Shown here one piece after another: positions 14,782 through 23,492 of a DNA stretch of 36,591 nucleotides (positions are counted from its first letter, which is position 1; every line of letters begins with the position of its first letter). The position numbers were made by a program, and so were the translations under genes. Below the pieces are notes generated by a model that saw only the letters and a list, made by a program, of their open reading frames with translations, was not told the DNA's origin and did not search any database. The stretch spans positions 1-36,591 of the forward strand of contig DVOB01000191.1 in NCBI GenBank assembly GCA_018713975.1. Reading direction: 5' to 3'. Source of the DNA: Lentihominibacter excrementipullorum. Its GTDB lineage: Bacteria; Bacillota; Clostridia; Peptostreptococcales; Anaerovoracaceae.

Positions 14782-15930
14782 CTACAGCCCTTCACAATCC
14801 AGCGCACGGATCATGGTGTCGAACAGATCCTTCCGGCACTTTTCAAGCATCTCGTTTCTGCTCCTGTAGGGTCTGGCCGCAGTCTGATAAACACTGCTTA
14901 TCCCTACATCGGCAAGTCCCGGAAGATCTTCTGCCACCCGGCCCGCCACCACTATAACTGGTATCCCTGCTCTGCGGGCACGCCGGCCTATTCCGACGAC
15001 CACTTTCCCGCCCAGGCTCTGACTGTCGAACCGTCCTTCCCCCGTAAATATAGCCTTGCATCCCCTGGCCAGTTCCTCAAACCTCATCATGTCCAATATC
15101 ACATCTATACCCTGGCTCAGCTTTGCTCCCAACAGCGCGTAGGCCCCGGCCCCCATTCCGCCGGCAGCGCCTCCGCCCGGCAGCTTCGATACGTCCTGGC
15201 CGGTCTCCCTTTCCAGAGCAACAGCGAAAGCTCTCAGATTATCGTCCAGCATCCGTACCATCTTTTCGTCAGCACCCTTCTGAGGAGCGAATACGTATGC
15301 CGCGCCCTGAGGTCCGTACAATGGATTATCTATATCGCACATGACTTCTATGGAAATATTCGACAGCAGCTTTTTCGTCTCCCGGATATCTATACGCTTC
15401 ACCTGTTTCAGAGTCCCGCCGGTAGGAACGAACGGCTGGCCCGACTCATCGTAGAAAACTGTGCCAAGGGCTGCTGCCATCCCGGCTCCGCCGTCGTTGG
15501 TGCAGCTTCCGCCCAGCCCCAGTATTATTTTCCTGGCGCCGCCTTCCACCGCCGCTCTTATCAGTTCTCCGACGCCAAAAGTCGTAGCGGAAGAAGGGTC
15601 CCGTTTCCCACTGTCTTCCGTCGAAAATCCAGCTGCCGCAGCCATCTCTACGACGGCCGTATCTCCCATGATCCCGTAAAAGGCTTCCTTCTTTTCTCCA
15701 TAAGGCCCTGTAGCCGTCACAGTCTTCCTTTCCCCGCCAAAAGCATAGAGGAAACAATCTACCGTACCCTCTCCACCATCGGCGACGGGGACCGCCACTA
15801 CCTGAGCGTCAGGTCCCCGCTGTAAGATGGCTCGCTTCATTATATCGCATACTTCCATGGCGCTCATGGTCCCCTTGAAGGAATCAGGCATCAGAAGATA
15901 TCGGTATCCACTTGGATTGCCATCATTCAT
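14782..15930 (-). CDS. Glycerate kinase (GlxK/GarK family)
   Basis: 382 aa. Phosphorylates D-glycerate with ATP, probably to 2-phosphoglycerate, and so feeds glycolysis. Family hallmarks in order: LLMPDSFKGTMSA near the N-terminus, VADGGEGTVDCF, GLGGSCTNDGGAGMAAALG, LPGGGAAGGMGAG, and FTGEGRFDSQSLGGK near the C-terminus. Full length for the family (about 375-385 aa). ATG 15930 has AGGAG 7 nt upstream. It is the last gene of the permease-C69-kinase unit, 10 bp after the peptidase. In E. coli the CdaR regulator controls garK; a CdaR-like gene stands at the head of this locus, which supports a shared pathway. Confidence 0.94.
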   Translation of the reverse strand: MNDGNPSGYRYLLMPDSFKGTMSAMEVCDIMKRAILQRGPDAQVVAVPVADGGEGTVDCFLYAFGGERKTVTATGPYGEKKEAFYGIMGDTAVVEMAAAAGFSTEDSGKRDPSSATTFGVGELIRAAVEGGARKIILGLGGSCTNDGGAGMAAALGTVFYDESGQPFVPTGGTLKQVKRIDIRETKKLLSNISIEVMCDIDNPLYGPQGAAYVFAPQKGADEKMVRMLDDNLRAFAVALERETGQDVSKLPGGGAAGGMGAGAYALLGAKLSQGIDVILDMMRFEELARGCKAIFTGEGRFDSQSLGGKVVVGIGRRARRAGIPVIVVAGRVAEDLPGLADVGISSVYQTAARPYRSRNEMLEKCRKDLFDTMIRALDCEGL

Positions 15931-15940
15931 ATATCCACTC

Positions 15941-17332
15941 CTATTTGATCATATCCCCGTCATACTCCATACCGCATTCATCCGAGGATTCCCTGAAATA
16001 TCTCAGCAGCATCCTGTCTATATCTCTGGTGGTCAGCTGAGCCTTTATCTCCTCGATGAGCTCAACAGCCTTTTCGAAGCTCCTTCTGGAAGCCTCCGCC
16101 GAGAAATCCCTGAGGGTCTTTACATTTCCGTCATATGTGGATTCTATATACTCAGCCTGCTGTATGAATTCATCCTCCATCCTGCCGAATTCTTCCTTTA
16201 CCTTCGGCGCGAATTTCTCATAATTAAGAGCGATGTATCTCTCCAGTTCAATGAATCTCCACCACTGATCCTCCGGCCTGTAAAGGGCATGAGCGTGCTG
16301 CAGATCGTCAGGAATAAAATCGATATTGTAATATGGTCTGAAGATCGAACAGCACGGCGGCGCCATACTTCCCCAGTAAGTGAACGCCAGCTCTTTCGGA
16401 ACGTCCTTTTTCAGGACCGTGACCGTACTGGCAGCCGTGGCACAGCCATCTCCAACGCCGCCCGGATGACTGCATATGGTGCAGACTTTATTGGCGGCCG
16501 GACTGTATATCGACTGAAGCTCAGGGACATCTTCGTAGTGATCCCTCAGGATATTCATCGCTTCCTTTACTCCCACCTTGCCGCCGGCCTCAGTCTTTTC
16601 GGAGAGAAGTCGCCCCAGCCTGGCATATCTGACGAACCCTTCCGATTCATCATACATCAGCTCATCTACAGTCCACGCTTTCGCAGGATTGAACGGTACA
16701 TCCGGATGCCAGAAGCCTTTTTCGCAGGCCTCCCGGATCGTTCCGTCGGCTATCATATCGTAATCCTCCTGTATGGAGTAACAATTGCCGATATAACCAT
16801 ACCTGTCCACCTTCTTGGCTACCCACTTTCTCTGATGGGATTCGAACATATACGATTCGTTTGGATCCGAGATTATGTAATTGCTGTTGAAAGGCGCTAT
16901 CCTGTGTCCCGGGGCGCCGCCCGTTCCTATTTCGCTCAAAAGTCCGTCTATGACCTCTATAGCCTCCCGGGCCGTCCTGGCTCTCTCCAACGCCAGCCTC
17001 AGGATATCCATACCGATGAGCCCCCATCGTCTCTCAGGGATCTCTCTTCCCGACACCTGTTCGTTTCCTATTGCCAGTCCATGCTCATTGACACCGTGTT
17101 CGAAGCCCCAGAAGAAATGAGGCTTTGAACCTATGCAGGCATAAGTATGCTTTACCTGCGGTATCTTGATGAAGGAACACTCCGTATAGGAGCCCTCAGG
17201 GTGGTCGGCAGCCGGATAATAGATAAGCGGCTGCGACTCGTTAAAAGGTCTGTCGCTGTTCTTTGCGTAGATGATATTGCCGGACTTGGTTTCCGTACCC
17301 ATCACAACAAATGAGGAACATGATCTTGCCAT
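15941..17332 (-). CDS. C69/secernin-like Ntn-hydrolase (dipeptidase family)
   Basis: 463 aa. It begins MARSCSSFVVMG; Cys5 is the likely N-terminal nucleophile exposed after autocleavage of the first residues. NIIYAKNSDRPFNESQPL and GVNEHGLAIGNE are typical of the C69 peptidase/secernin group of N-terminal nucleophile hydrolases. These cut small peptides or linear amides. No signal peptide is seen. I start at ATG 17332, 9 nt after AAAGGAG, rather than the TTG two codons before. It is placed between an APC permease and glycerate kinase and is probably co-transcribed, which suggests that an imported amino acid conjugate or peptide is split. The substrate is not known. Confidence 0.88.
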   Translation of the reverse strand: MARSCSSFVVMGTETKSGNIIYAKNSDRPFNESQPLIYYPAADHPEGSYTECSFIKIPQVKHTYACIGSKPHFFWGFEHGVNEHGLAIGNEQVSGREIPERRWGLIGMDILRLALERARTAREAIEVIDGLLSEIGTGGAPGHRIAPFNSNYIISDPNESYMFESHQRKWVAKKVDRYGYIGNCYSIQEDYDMIADGTIREACEKGFWHPDVPFNPAKAWTVDELMYDESEGFVRYARLGRLLSEKTEAGGKVGVKEAMNILRDHYEDVPELQSIYSPAANKVCTICSHPGGVGDGCATAASTVTVLKKDVPKELAFTYWGSMAPPCCSIFRPYYNIDFIPDDLQHAHALYRPEDQWWRFIELERYIALNYEKFAPKVKEEFGRMEDEFIQQAEYIESTYDGNVKTLRDFSAEASRRSFEKAVELIEEIKAQLTTRDIDRMLLRYFRESSDECGMEYDGDMIK

Positions 17333-17363
17333 TGTCAACTACTCCTTTCTATCGATAAAAACT

Positions 17364-18959
17364 TTACTGTTCATCGCCGATTTTTTTCGATTCTATTTTA
17401 CTATATATCACCATGAATGTCACAGCCAATAATGCGCACACTATCGCGGCCACCGTTATCAGCGTCATGAAGATGCCGAACATCCCTTCTACACCGTACA
17501 CGTCCGTATAATACTGATGATCCTCATACCCCGGCAGAAACAATCTGCCTATCACCATGAGAGCGGCAAGCAGACCGAATGAGAAGGCGATCCTCCTGGT
17601 GTCTCCCACAGCCAGCTTCGTCCTCGGATCTATAGGATATTTTTCGGGATCGTTCTTGTAAAGGCCGCCGTATATCCTCTTGAACACGATATATGCGACA
17701 GGTCCTGTTATCATACCCAGCAGACCCAGCACGAAATAATCCGTACCATTTATATACAATGCGATAAACGCCACGATGATCGGTATCGTACAAAAAATAT
17801 CCGTTCCCACTTTTCCAAGCCTGATCTTATATGGCCTGGGAAGATCCGGCTCCTTTCTCCTGAGTACCATCTGGGAGATCATTATCAGAGAATAGAGTCC
17901 CAGATTGAAAAGCGATACTATCGTCACCAGTATATCGAACTTGAAAGCGCACAGTATCAACGACACTACTGCCAGGCTCAGGATCGCCACATATGGCACA
18001 CCGTGCTTCTTGTCACACTTTACAAGAACTTTAGGCGCCAGATTATCCTCAGCCATTACAAAGAACCCTCTGGCTCCGGAAGCCAGATAGACATTGAACA
18101 TGGAAATGTTGGAAATGAAAGCCACCATCATGAATGCCACGCCAAAGGCCGGCGCGAACTTCATCGCCACATTGACGTAGGACACTCCTTCCGAACCCCA
18201 GTTCTGCCACTGGCCTACCGCACCTATGGACGCGATGGTCGGGAGCACATACGTCCCTATTATGAGCGGCAGCGCGATGATGATAGCCTTTGGTATGATC
18301 TGAGGATTTTCCACTTCTCCTGCCAGACTGGACATTGACTCATATCCTGCATACATCCACATACCTATGGCTATGCTGGATCCTATACTCCCTATCACTG
18401 TCTGCCCCGTCGCTACGACAGGCTCAAATGGGTTGTGAGAAAAATGCAGGAACCCTATTATCGCTATCCCGGCAAAAGCTACCAATATAGCTCCGGAAAT
18501 TATAGAGCTCACTATGGCCACATCTTTCACACCTCTCAGATTTATCCATGTGAATACAGCTATTATCACTACCTTGCAGATATAGCTCTGGAACGTGTTC
18601 ATTCCTACGAAGGAAGCCAGGTAATCCGTAGCCAGCACGACAAAAACAGCCACATTGATATAAATACCTATATTTTTCAACCAGCCTATCTGGAATCCCC
18701 AAAACTCTCCCAGCGCTCTCTGCACCCATCTGTAAAATCCACACTCGTCAGGTATGGCCGACCCCAGCTCACTGGACGCCAACGCTATCGGAAACGCCCA
18801 GATCAACGGCAGGACGAAAAGCATGATCACCGTCATGCCCGGACCCGACGACGAGACCATATCCTCTATGCCGTACGCGCCTGCTGCAGTCATCGCATAT
18901 ATCATACCTACGATGCCAATGATACCTACTTTATGTTGTTTCAATCCATTATCGCTCAT
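17364..18959 (-). CDS. APC-superfamily amino acid permease
   Basis: 531 aa with about 12-14 membrane helices. The first helix carries MTAAGAYGIEDMVSSSGPG, the unwound Gly-rich substrate loop of the APC fold. SSELGSAIPDECGFYRWVQRALG in helix 2 and the following loop is another signature. A terminal helical pair (about 470-520) extends the core. It imports an amino acid or related amine by secondary transport. ATG 18959 has AGGAGAGG 7 nt upstream. It is the first gene of the permease-C69-glycerate kinase unit, divergent from cdaR. Substrate cannot be named from sequence alone. Confidence 0.9.
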   Translation of the reverse strand: MSDNGLKQHKVGIIGIVGMIYAMTAAGAYGIEDMVSSSGPGMTVIMLFVLPLIWAFPIALASSELGSAIPDECGFYRWVQRALGEFWGFQIGWLKNIGIYINVAVFVVLATDYLASFVGMNTFQSYICKVVIIAVFTWINLRGVKDVAIVSSIISGAILVAFAGIAIIGFLHFSHNPFEPVVATGQTVIGSIGSSIAIGMWMYAGYESMSSLAGEVENPQIIPKAIIIALPLIIGTYVLPTIASIGAVGQWQNWGSEGVSYVNVAMKFAPAFGVAFMMVAFISNISMFNVYLASGARGFFVMAEDNLAPKVLVKCDKKHGVPYVAILSLAVVSLILCAFKFDILVTIVSLFNLGLYSLIMISQMVLRRKEPDLPRPYKIRLGKVGTDIFCTIPIIVAFIALYINGTDYFVLGLLGMITGPVAYIVFKRIYGGLYKNDPEKYPIDPRTKLAVGDTRRIAFSFGLLAALMVIGRLFLPGYEDHQYYTDVYGVEGMFGIFMTLITVAAIVCALLAVTFMVIYSKIESKKIGDEQ

Positions 18960-19058
18960 TTTTTAGCCTCTCCTATGTCTGTTCATAAACTCAACTCTAC
19001 ACTTCTGTTTGCATCATTATGATAAATCAATTTCCGGATATCTACCTCCTCCGCCCAA

Positions 19059-19087
19059 TTGACCCCGGCGTTCGAATCCATTATACT
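19059..19087 (+). promoter_or_regulatory. SigA promoter of the CdaR-family gene, overlapping the opposing -10 box
   Basis: Plus strand: -35 TTGACC (19059-19064), 17-bp spacer, -10 TATACT (19082-19087). On the minus strand TATAAT occupies 19080-19085, a -10 for the permease operon that lacks a recognisable -35. The two polymerases would compete for the same DNA. Confidence 0.65.
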
Positions 19088-19093
19088 ATTATC

Positions 19094-19147
19094 TGTAACA
19101 TAAATATATGTACATCAGCCCGAAAATCACCGCATTAAACTGTTACA
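19094..19147. promoter_or_regulatory. Operator candidate: TGTAACA / TGTACA / TGTTACA half-sites
   Basis: TGTAACA (19094-19100) and its reverse complement TGTTACA (19141-19147) flank a palindromic TGTACA (19109-19114). They lie where an activator of the minus-strand permease promoter or a repressor of cdaR would bind. The divergent CdaR-like protein is the obvious candidate. Confidence 0.4.
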
Positions 19148-19175
19148 CATACCAATGAGAGGAGGAATATCAACA

Positions 19176-20261
19176 ATGAAGATAGGAAAACGTACAGCCA
19201 GAGAGCTGATAAATGAAGTCAGCTCCATCATAGATTACGATATCAACATAATGGACGAGAGAGGGACTATCATGGCCAGCACGGACCCCAGCCGGGCCGG
19301 CCAGTTCCATGAAGGGGCCCATCTGGTAATAACCCGCAGTCTGCCCGAGCTTTCCGTATATTACGACGGTCAGTTCGCCGGGTGCAGGAAAGGCATAAAT
19401 CTCCCTATCCTTTCCGATGGTGAAATCATCGGTGTTGTCGGCATCACCGGTGAAATATCCCAGGTGAGCCGTTATGCCCGCCTCATCAAAAAAGTGACTG
19501 AGATATTGATAAAAGACTTCGATATACTTCAGAAGGAAGACAAACAGGAACACGCCCGCCAGCTTTTCATAAACAGCTGGCTCAACGGAGAATGGGAAGA
19601 TCCGGCTCTTCTCGCGAAGGATATACAAAAATACGGTCTCGACCCCGACGCCCCCATGATAGCGTCGATCATCCGTCCTTTGCCTGGCCATGAGATCTCC
19701 GATATCCTCATCAAGGCGCTCACAAAATCTCAGTTCATGACATGCCAGATCAGCAAAGAAACAGTAGCGATAGGATGTTTTCCCTCACCGGAAAAGTGCG
19801 CGGAGCGTCTCTCTTCATGTATGGAAAAAGCCGGGGTTGGCGGCTGCTGTATCTGCGCCATAGGCGCCGTATGCTCCAAAAGAGAAAACATTCCCGATTC
19901 TTTCAAGCAGGCGAAGACCATAATAGACATGAAAAAGAACAGCCGCCCCGGCATATATATGTATGACCATCTGCTTCTCGACGTCATAATATCCTCTGTG
20001 GATCCCGATCTGAAAGGACGATTCATAAAACATGTCTTCGGCGACTGCGATAAAAAGGAAATATCCGGCATTGCTGATTTCATAGACATATACTACAGAA
20101 GCAACGGTTCCATAAAAGCAGTTTCTCAGGCGCTGTTCATCCACAAAAACACCGTGCAGTACAAGATAAACAGGATCGCCGCTCAAACAGGTCTCGACCC
20201 CAGAGCTTCCGGCGACCTCATGGCCCTCTACCTGGCCTGCCGATGGTGCAGGGATCGCTGA
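19176..20261 (+). CDS. CdaR/PucR-family transcriptional regulator
   Basis: 361 aa. The N-terminal part (to about residue 130) is a sugar-diacid-recognition domain: IDYDINIMDERGTIMASTDPSR, LPILSDGEIIGVVGITG. The C-terminal 60 residues are the PucR helix-turn-helix: YYRSNGSIKAVSQALFIHKNTVQYKINRI. E. coli CdaR responds to glycerate-type compounds and activates glucarate/galactarate genes including glycerate kinase. I start at ATG 19176 (MKIGKRTARELI), which matches the family N-terminus, with GAGGAGG 10 nt upstream; an ATG seven codons earlier has no site. It is divergent from the permease-C69-glycerate kinase genes, its likely targets. Confidence 0.9.
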   Translation: MKIGKRTARELINEVSSIIDYDINIMDERGTIMASTDPSRAGQFHEGAHLVITRSLPELSVYYDGQFAGCRKGINLPILSDGEIIGVVGITGEISQVSRYARLIKKVTEILIKDFDILQKEDKQEHARQLFINSWLNGEWEDPALLAKDIQKYGLDPDAPMIASIIRPLPGHEISDILIKALTKSQFMTCQISKETVAIGCFPSPEKCAERLSSCMEKAGVGGCCICAIGAVCSKRENIPDSFKQAKTIIDMKKNSRPGIYMYDHLLLDVIISSVDPDLKGRFIKHVFGDCDKKEISGIADFIDIYYRSNGSIKAVSQALFIHKNTVQYKINRIAAQTGLDPRASGDLMALYLACRWCRDR

Positions 20262-20291
20262 GACACGAGAGCCTTTTACAAAAAAAAATAT

Positions 20292-20315
20292 AACCGACCG
20301 ATGATCCGGTCGGTT
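20292..20315 (-). terminator. Intrinsic terminator of the TetR gene
   Basis: AACCGACCG (20292-20300) pairs with CGGTCGGTT (20307-20315), 9 bp, 6-nt loop. On the minus strand it is followed by TATATTTTTTTTT. It lies 28 bp after the TetR stop. Confidence 0.85.
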
Positions 20316-20342
20316 GCATAAGACTCTGCAGTCATGATGCCG

Positions 20343-20987
20343 CTACAGTGCCGCTTCCTTCGCGCGCAGCGCTTTTTCCAGCTCCTCTCTCATCTGCTGG
20401 TTCATATATGGATACAGATATCCCGTCATATTTCTCCATACGGTACGTATCGCATTGGTGGTGTCAAAGCCTTCCGACGACCTTATATCGCAGTGGGATA
20501 TAAGTGAGATCATGAGAAGCAATCCGTTCTCGGCCGCATATTCCACCTTATCCTCCGAAAGACCGTCGATACCGCTCTTTTCCACCAGTTTCCTGAACAT
20601 CTCGACAGCTGATTCCTTGGCGCGCTGACTGGTTTCCGCGTACACGCCCATCAACTTACTGTCATTAGTGAAGAGCGTAGGCATCTCGGTATAGAAAAAC
20701 CTGTATCTTATGCAATGCTCTATAGCTTCTTTGAAAAAATCCAGCAGCTGCTCCGAATTCTCTATCTTTTCATACTGCTCCATAAGGTCATCTATCTCAC
20801 CGACCATCTTTTCCTGCCATATGCATCTTATGACTTCTTCCTTATTGGCATAATAGTAGTACAAGTTTCCCGGACTTATCTCCATCGCCGCGGAAATCTG
20901 CACGGTACTGACGTTAGACGCCTTCTTCTCATTAAACAGCTTAATGGATGTCTCCAATATTTTTCCTTTTGTTCTGTTTGATTTCAT
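20343..20987 (-). CDS. TetR/AcrR-family transcriptional regulator
   Basis: 214 aa. N-terminal helix-turn-helix (residues 1-55): KGKILETSIKLFNEKKASNVST, then ISAAMEISPGNLYYYYANKEEVI, the standard TetR recognition-helix pattern. The C-terminal two-thirds is helical and would bind a ligand and dimerise. ATG 20987 has GGAGGGGG upstream. A TATACT -10-like box is visible at about 21015-21020 but with a poor -35. It lies after the BMP lipoprotein gene in the same direction, and a clear terminator follows it. Target genes and ligand are unknown; the EamA exporter operon is one candidate. Confidence 0.88.
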   Translation of the reverse strand: MKSNRTKGKILETSIKLFNEKKASNVSTVQISAAMEISPGNLYYYYANKEEVIRCIWQEKMVGEIDDLMEQYEKIENSEQLLDFFKEAIEHCIRYRFFYTEMPTLFTNDSKLMGVYAETSQRAKESAVEMFRKLVEKSGIDGLSEDKVEYAAENGLLLMISLISHCDIRSSEGFDTTNAIRTVWRNMTGYLYPYMNQQMREELEKALRAKEAAL

Positions 20988-21084
20988 ACTACCCCCTCCA
21001 ATTTACTTGCCTAATGAGTATACTATCACAAAATGTCCAGTTAGTCTATAAATAACCTATATAATTTCTCTGTTTTTCTCCTTT

Positions 21085-22158
21085 TTATTCCTTTAGCGTC
21101 ACCCACTGGCCGGTCAGCTCCGAGACAGAATCGACACCGGTGTCCTTTTTCAGCTGTATCTTGTCGTTTTTCAGCTGATTGAACATCTTCCTGTAATCCT
21201 CCCGACTGAAATCAGAGAAGCCAGAGCTACCCATTTCCAACATCACTCCATCGTTTTTGGCAGCATAGTTGAAAGCGGTCCCTCCGACGAAGGTCCCATC
21301 CTCGTAACTTCTCAGCACCGTTTCGACAGCCGAGTCGATCCCCTTGGTAGCGGAGGCTATGATGGTCTCCGACAGGCTTCCTCCGTCCAGATCCGCCCCG
21401 ATGACTTTGCCACCGTCTTTCTCTGCCGCCTTGACCACGGAATCAGTCATAGCTCCTCCCGAAACGAAAATGACCTCTGTTCCACCTTCATACCACTGGG
21501 CCGCCAGCTTTTCCACATCCTCAGACGCTCCCGACGTCCCTGCGTACCTGTAGTTCATCTCCACCTTGGTCTCCGCTTCGGCAGCAGCTGCCGCCGCTCC
21601 CTGGACGAAGCCATATCCGTATCTCTTTACAGCAGGTATCTCCTGTCCTCCCAGGAATCCCAACCTGGTATATCCTTCCTTCACCGCGGCATATCCCGCC
21701 ATATACCCGGCTTCCTCCTCGGCGAATACGACGCTGACCATATTGGCAGCCGTCGCATAATTACTGCTGTCGTCGTGAGGTACTCCGTCAACCAGCAGGA
21801 AATCTGTGTCCGGATAAGCCGTCTGCACGTCGTAGGCTGTAGTCTCAAAGGCGCTCCCTGCCAGAACTATGAACTTGGCTCCATCGTCAGACGCCTCTTT
21901 CACCGACGCCAGATAAGACTCTTTGGAAGCTTCTTCAGGCTCATAGGCTTTGGCAGCCATATCATACTGGTCAGCGAAGCTTTTCACGCTGTCCCAGGTC
22001 GCCTTGACAAAAGAATCCCCGTCCATATCGGCGCTTTCCGATATCATGGCGATCTCACAGCCTTCAGTGGTCTCAGCCTTTTCCTCAGTCTTCCCTCCGC
22101 ATCCTGTCAGCGCTGCCAGCAGTACCAACACCGTCGTTACAATTGCTAAACGTTTCAT
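21085..22158 (-). CDS. BMP-family substrate-binding lipoprotein (PnrA-like)
   Basis: About 357 aa. Lipobox LTGC with Cys20. The mature part is a periplasmic-binding fold of the Bmp/PnrA family: EIAMISESADMDGDSFVKATWD, FAEEEAGYMAGYAAV, GFLGGQEIPAVKRYGYGFVQGA, and VIGADLDGG near the ligand cleft. Members bind purine nucleosides for ABC import. It follows pyrimidine-nucleoside phosphorylase by 12 bp, which supports nucleoside uptake and cleavage. The usual ABC ATPase and permease genes are not in the window. ATG 22158 has AAGGG 6 nt upstream. I see no clear terminator in the 97 bp before the TetR gene. Confidence 0.9.
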   Translation of the reverse strand: MKRLAIVTTVLVLLAALTGCGGKTEEKAETTEGCEIAMISESADMDGDSFVKATWDSVKSFADQYDMAAKAYEPEEASKESYLASVKEASDDGAKFIVLAGSAFETTAYDVQTAYPDTDFLLVDGVPHDDSSNYATAANMVSVVFAEEEAGYMAGYAAVKEGYTRLGFLGGQEIPAVKRYGYGFVQGAAAAAAEAETKVEMNYRYAGTSGASEDVEKLAAQWYEGGTEVIFVSGGAMTDSVVKAAEKDGGKVIGADLDGGSLSETIIASATKGIDSAVETVLRSYEDGTFVGGTAFNYAAKNDGVMLEMGSSGFSDFSREDYRKMFNQLKNDKIQLKKDTGVDSVSELTGQWVTLKE

Positions 22159-22170
22159 CACGATCCCTTC

Positions 22171-23475
22171 TCACCTTATGATCTTTTTTATCAGCGTTCC
22201 CGCCTCTTTCTTTACCTCGCCTATTTTAACAGCATTGCCGGCTTCTTCCAATGCTTTTTCGACTTTTTTCACATTATTGCCATAAACAGAACAGATAACA
22301 TCTCCGGTCTTCACCTTGTCTCCTGCTTTTCTGTGCAGATACAGTCCCGCGGACAGATCCACATCATCTTCCTTCCTCTCTCTGCCTGCTCCCGTATGCT
22401 GTGAAGCCATTCCTATCCTCATGGCGTCGATGGACTCCACGTATCCGTCTTCCTTCGCCGTCAGCTCCATCTCTACGCTGCTCTGAGGCAGGAGGCTGTG
22501 ATCATGGATCACGGCAGGATCTCCTCCCTGCCCCTCGACAAAGTCGGCGAACTTAGCAAGGCCCCTGCCTGACGTCAAGGCTTCCTGTGCCATTTTCATC
22601 CCATCTGCCTCATTCTTTGCCCGGCCGCCCATGAATATCATCAATCCTGCCAGGTTTACAGAAAGTTCAGTTATGTCTTTAGGTCCGAGGCCCTTAAGGA
22701 CCTCGATAGCTTCTCTTACCTCCAGCCCGTTACCTACAGCTCTGCCCAGCGGCTGGTCCATATCGGTGATGACAGCCGCGGTCACCTTCCCGCTGGAATT
22801 GCCGATGCTCACCATCAGCTCCGCCAGCGCCTCCGCATCCTCCTGTGTCTTCATGAACGCTCCGCTGCCGCATTTGACGTCCAGCAATATGGCGTCCGAG
22901 CCTGCCGCCAGCTTTTTGCTCATGATGCTGGAGGTTATGAGGCTCAGGTTTTCCACGGTGCCTGTCACGTCCCTGAGAGCATATATTTTCTTATCAGCCG
23001 GCGCGATATGACCTGTCTGACCGATGACAGCAATACCACACTCGTTCACCTGTCTGATGAATTGATCGCTGCTCATGGAAACACGAAACCCGGGAATGGA
23101 CTCCAGCTTATCCACAGTGCCTCCGGTGAAGCCCAGCCCCCGACCGCTCATCTTGGCAATAGGGACCCCGCAGGAGGCCGCCAGCGGCGCAACGATAAGT
23201 GTCGTTTTATCTCCTACGCCTCCCGTACTGTGCTTATCGACTTTTATCCCTTCTATGGCGCTCAGGTCCATCACATCTCCTGAATCTCTCATGACAGCAG
23301 TGAGCGCCCGAGTCTCCATATCATTCATCCTGCTGAAAAAAACAGACATCAGAAACGCCGCCATCTGGTAATCGGGTATGCTCCCTTCCGTATACCCCAT
23401 CACCATATATTCTATCTCTTCCTTTGTAAGGACCCCGCCATCTCTCTTTTTTACGATGATATCTACCGCATTCAT
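22171..23475 (-). CDS. pdp: Pyrimidine-nucleoside phosphorylase
   Basis: 434 aa, full length. Splits uridine, deoxyuridine or thymidine with phosphate to base and (deoxy)ribose 1-phosphate. The phosphate-binding KHSTGGVGDKTTL is at 81-93 and the family signature MSGRGLGFTGGTVDKLESIP follows at about 109-128. An N-terminal helical domain (LTKEEIEYMVMGY) and a C-terminal domain with HRKAGDKVKTGD complete it. ATG 23475 has GAGGAGAG upstream. It lies in the long yerC operon, 17 bp after the metallophosphoesterase, and directly before the nucleoside-binding lipoprotein. Confidence 0.95.
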   Translation of the reverse strand: MNAVDIIVKKRDGGVLTKEEIEYMVMGYTEGSIPDYQMAAFLMSVFFSRMNDMETRALTAVMRDSGDVMDLSAIEGIKVDKHSTGGVGDKTTLIVAPLAASCGVPIAKMSGRGLGFTGGTVDKLESIPGFRVSMSSDQFIRQVNECGIAVIGQTGHIAPADKKIYALRDVTGTVENLSLITSSIMSKKLAAGSDAILLDVKCGSGAFMKTQEDAEALAELMVSIGNSSGKVTAAVITDMDQPLGRAVGNGLEVREAIEVLKGLGPKDITELSVNLAGLMIFMGGRAKNEADGMKMAQEALTSGRGLAKFADFVEGQGGDPAVIHDHSLLPQSSVEMELTAKEDGYVESIDAMRIGMASQHTGAGRERKEDDVDLSAGLYLHRKAGDKVKTGDVICSVYGNNVKKVEKALEEAGNAVKIGEVKKEAGTLIKKIIR

Positions 23476-23492
23476 AATTCTCTCTCCTCGCC

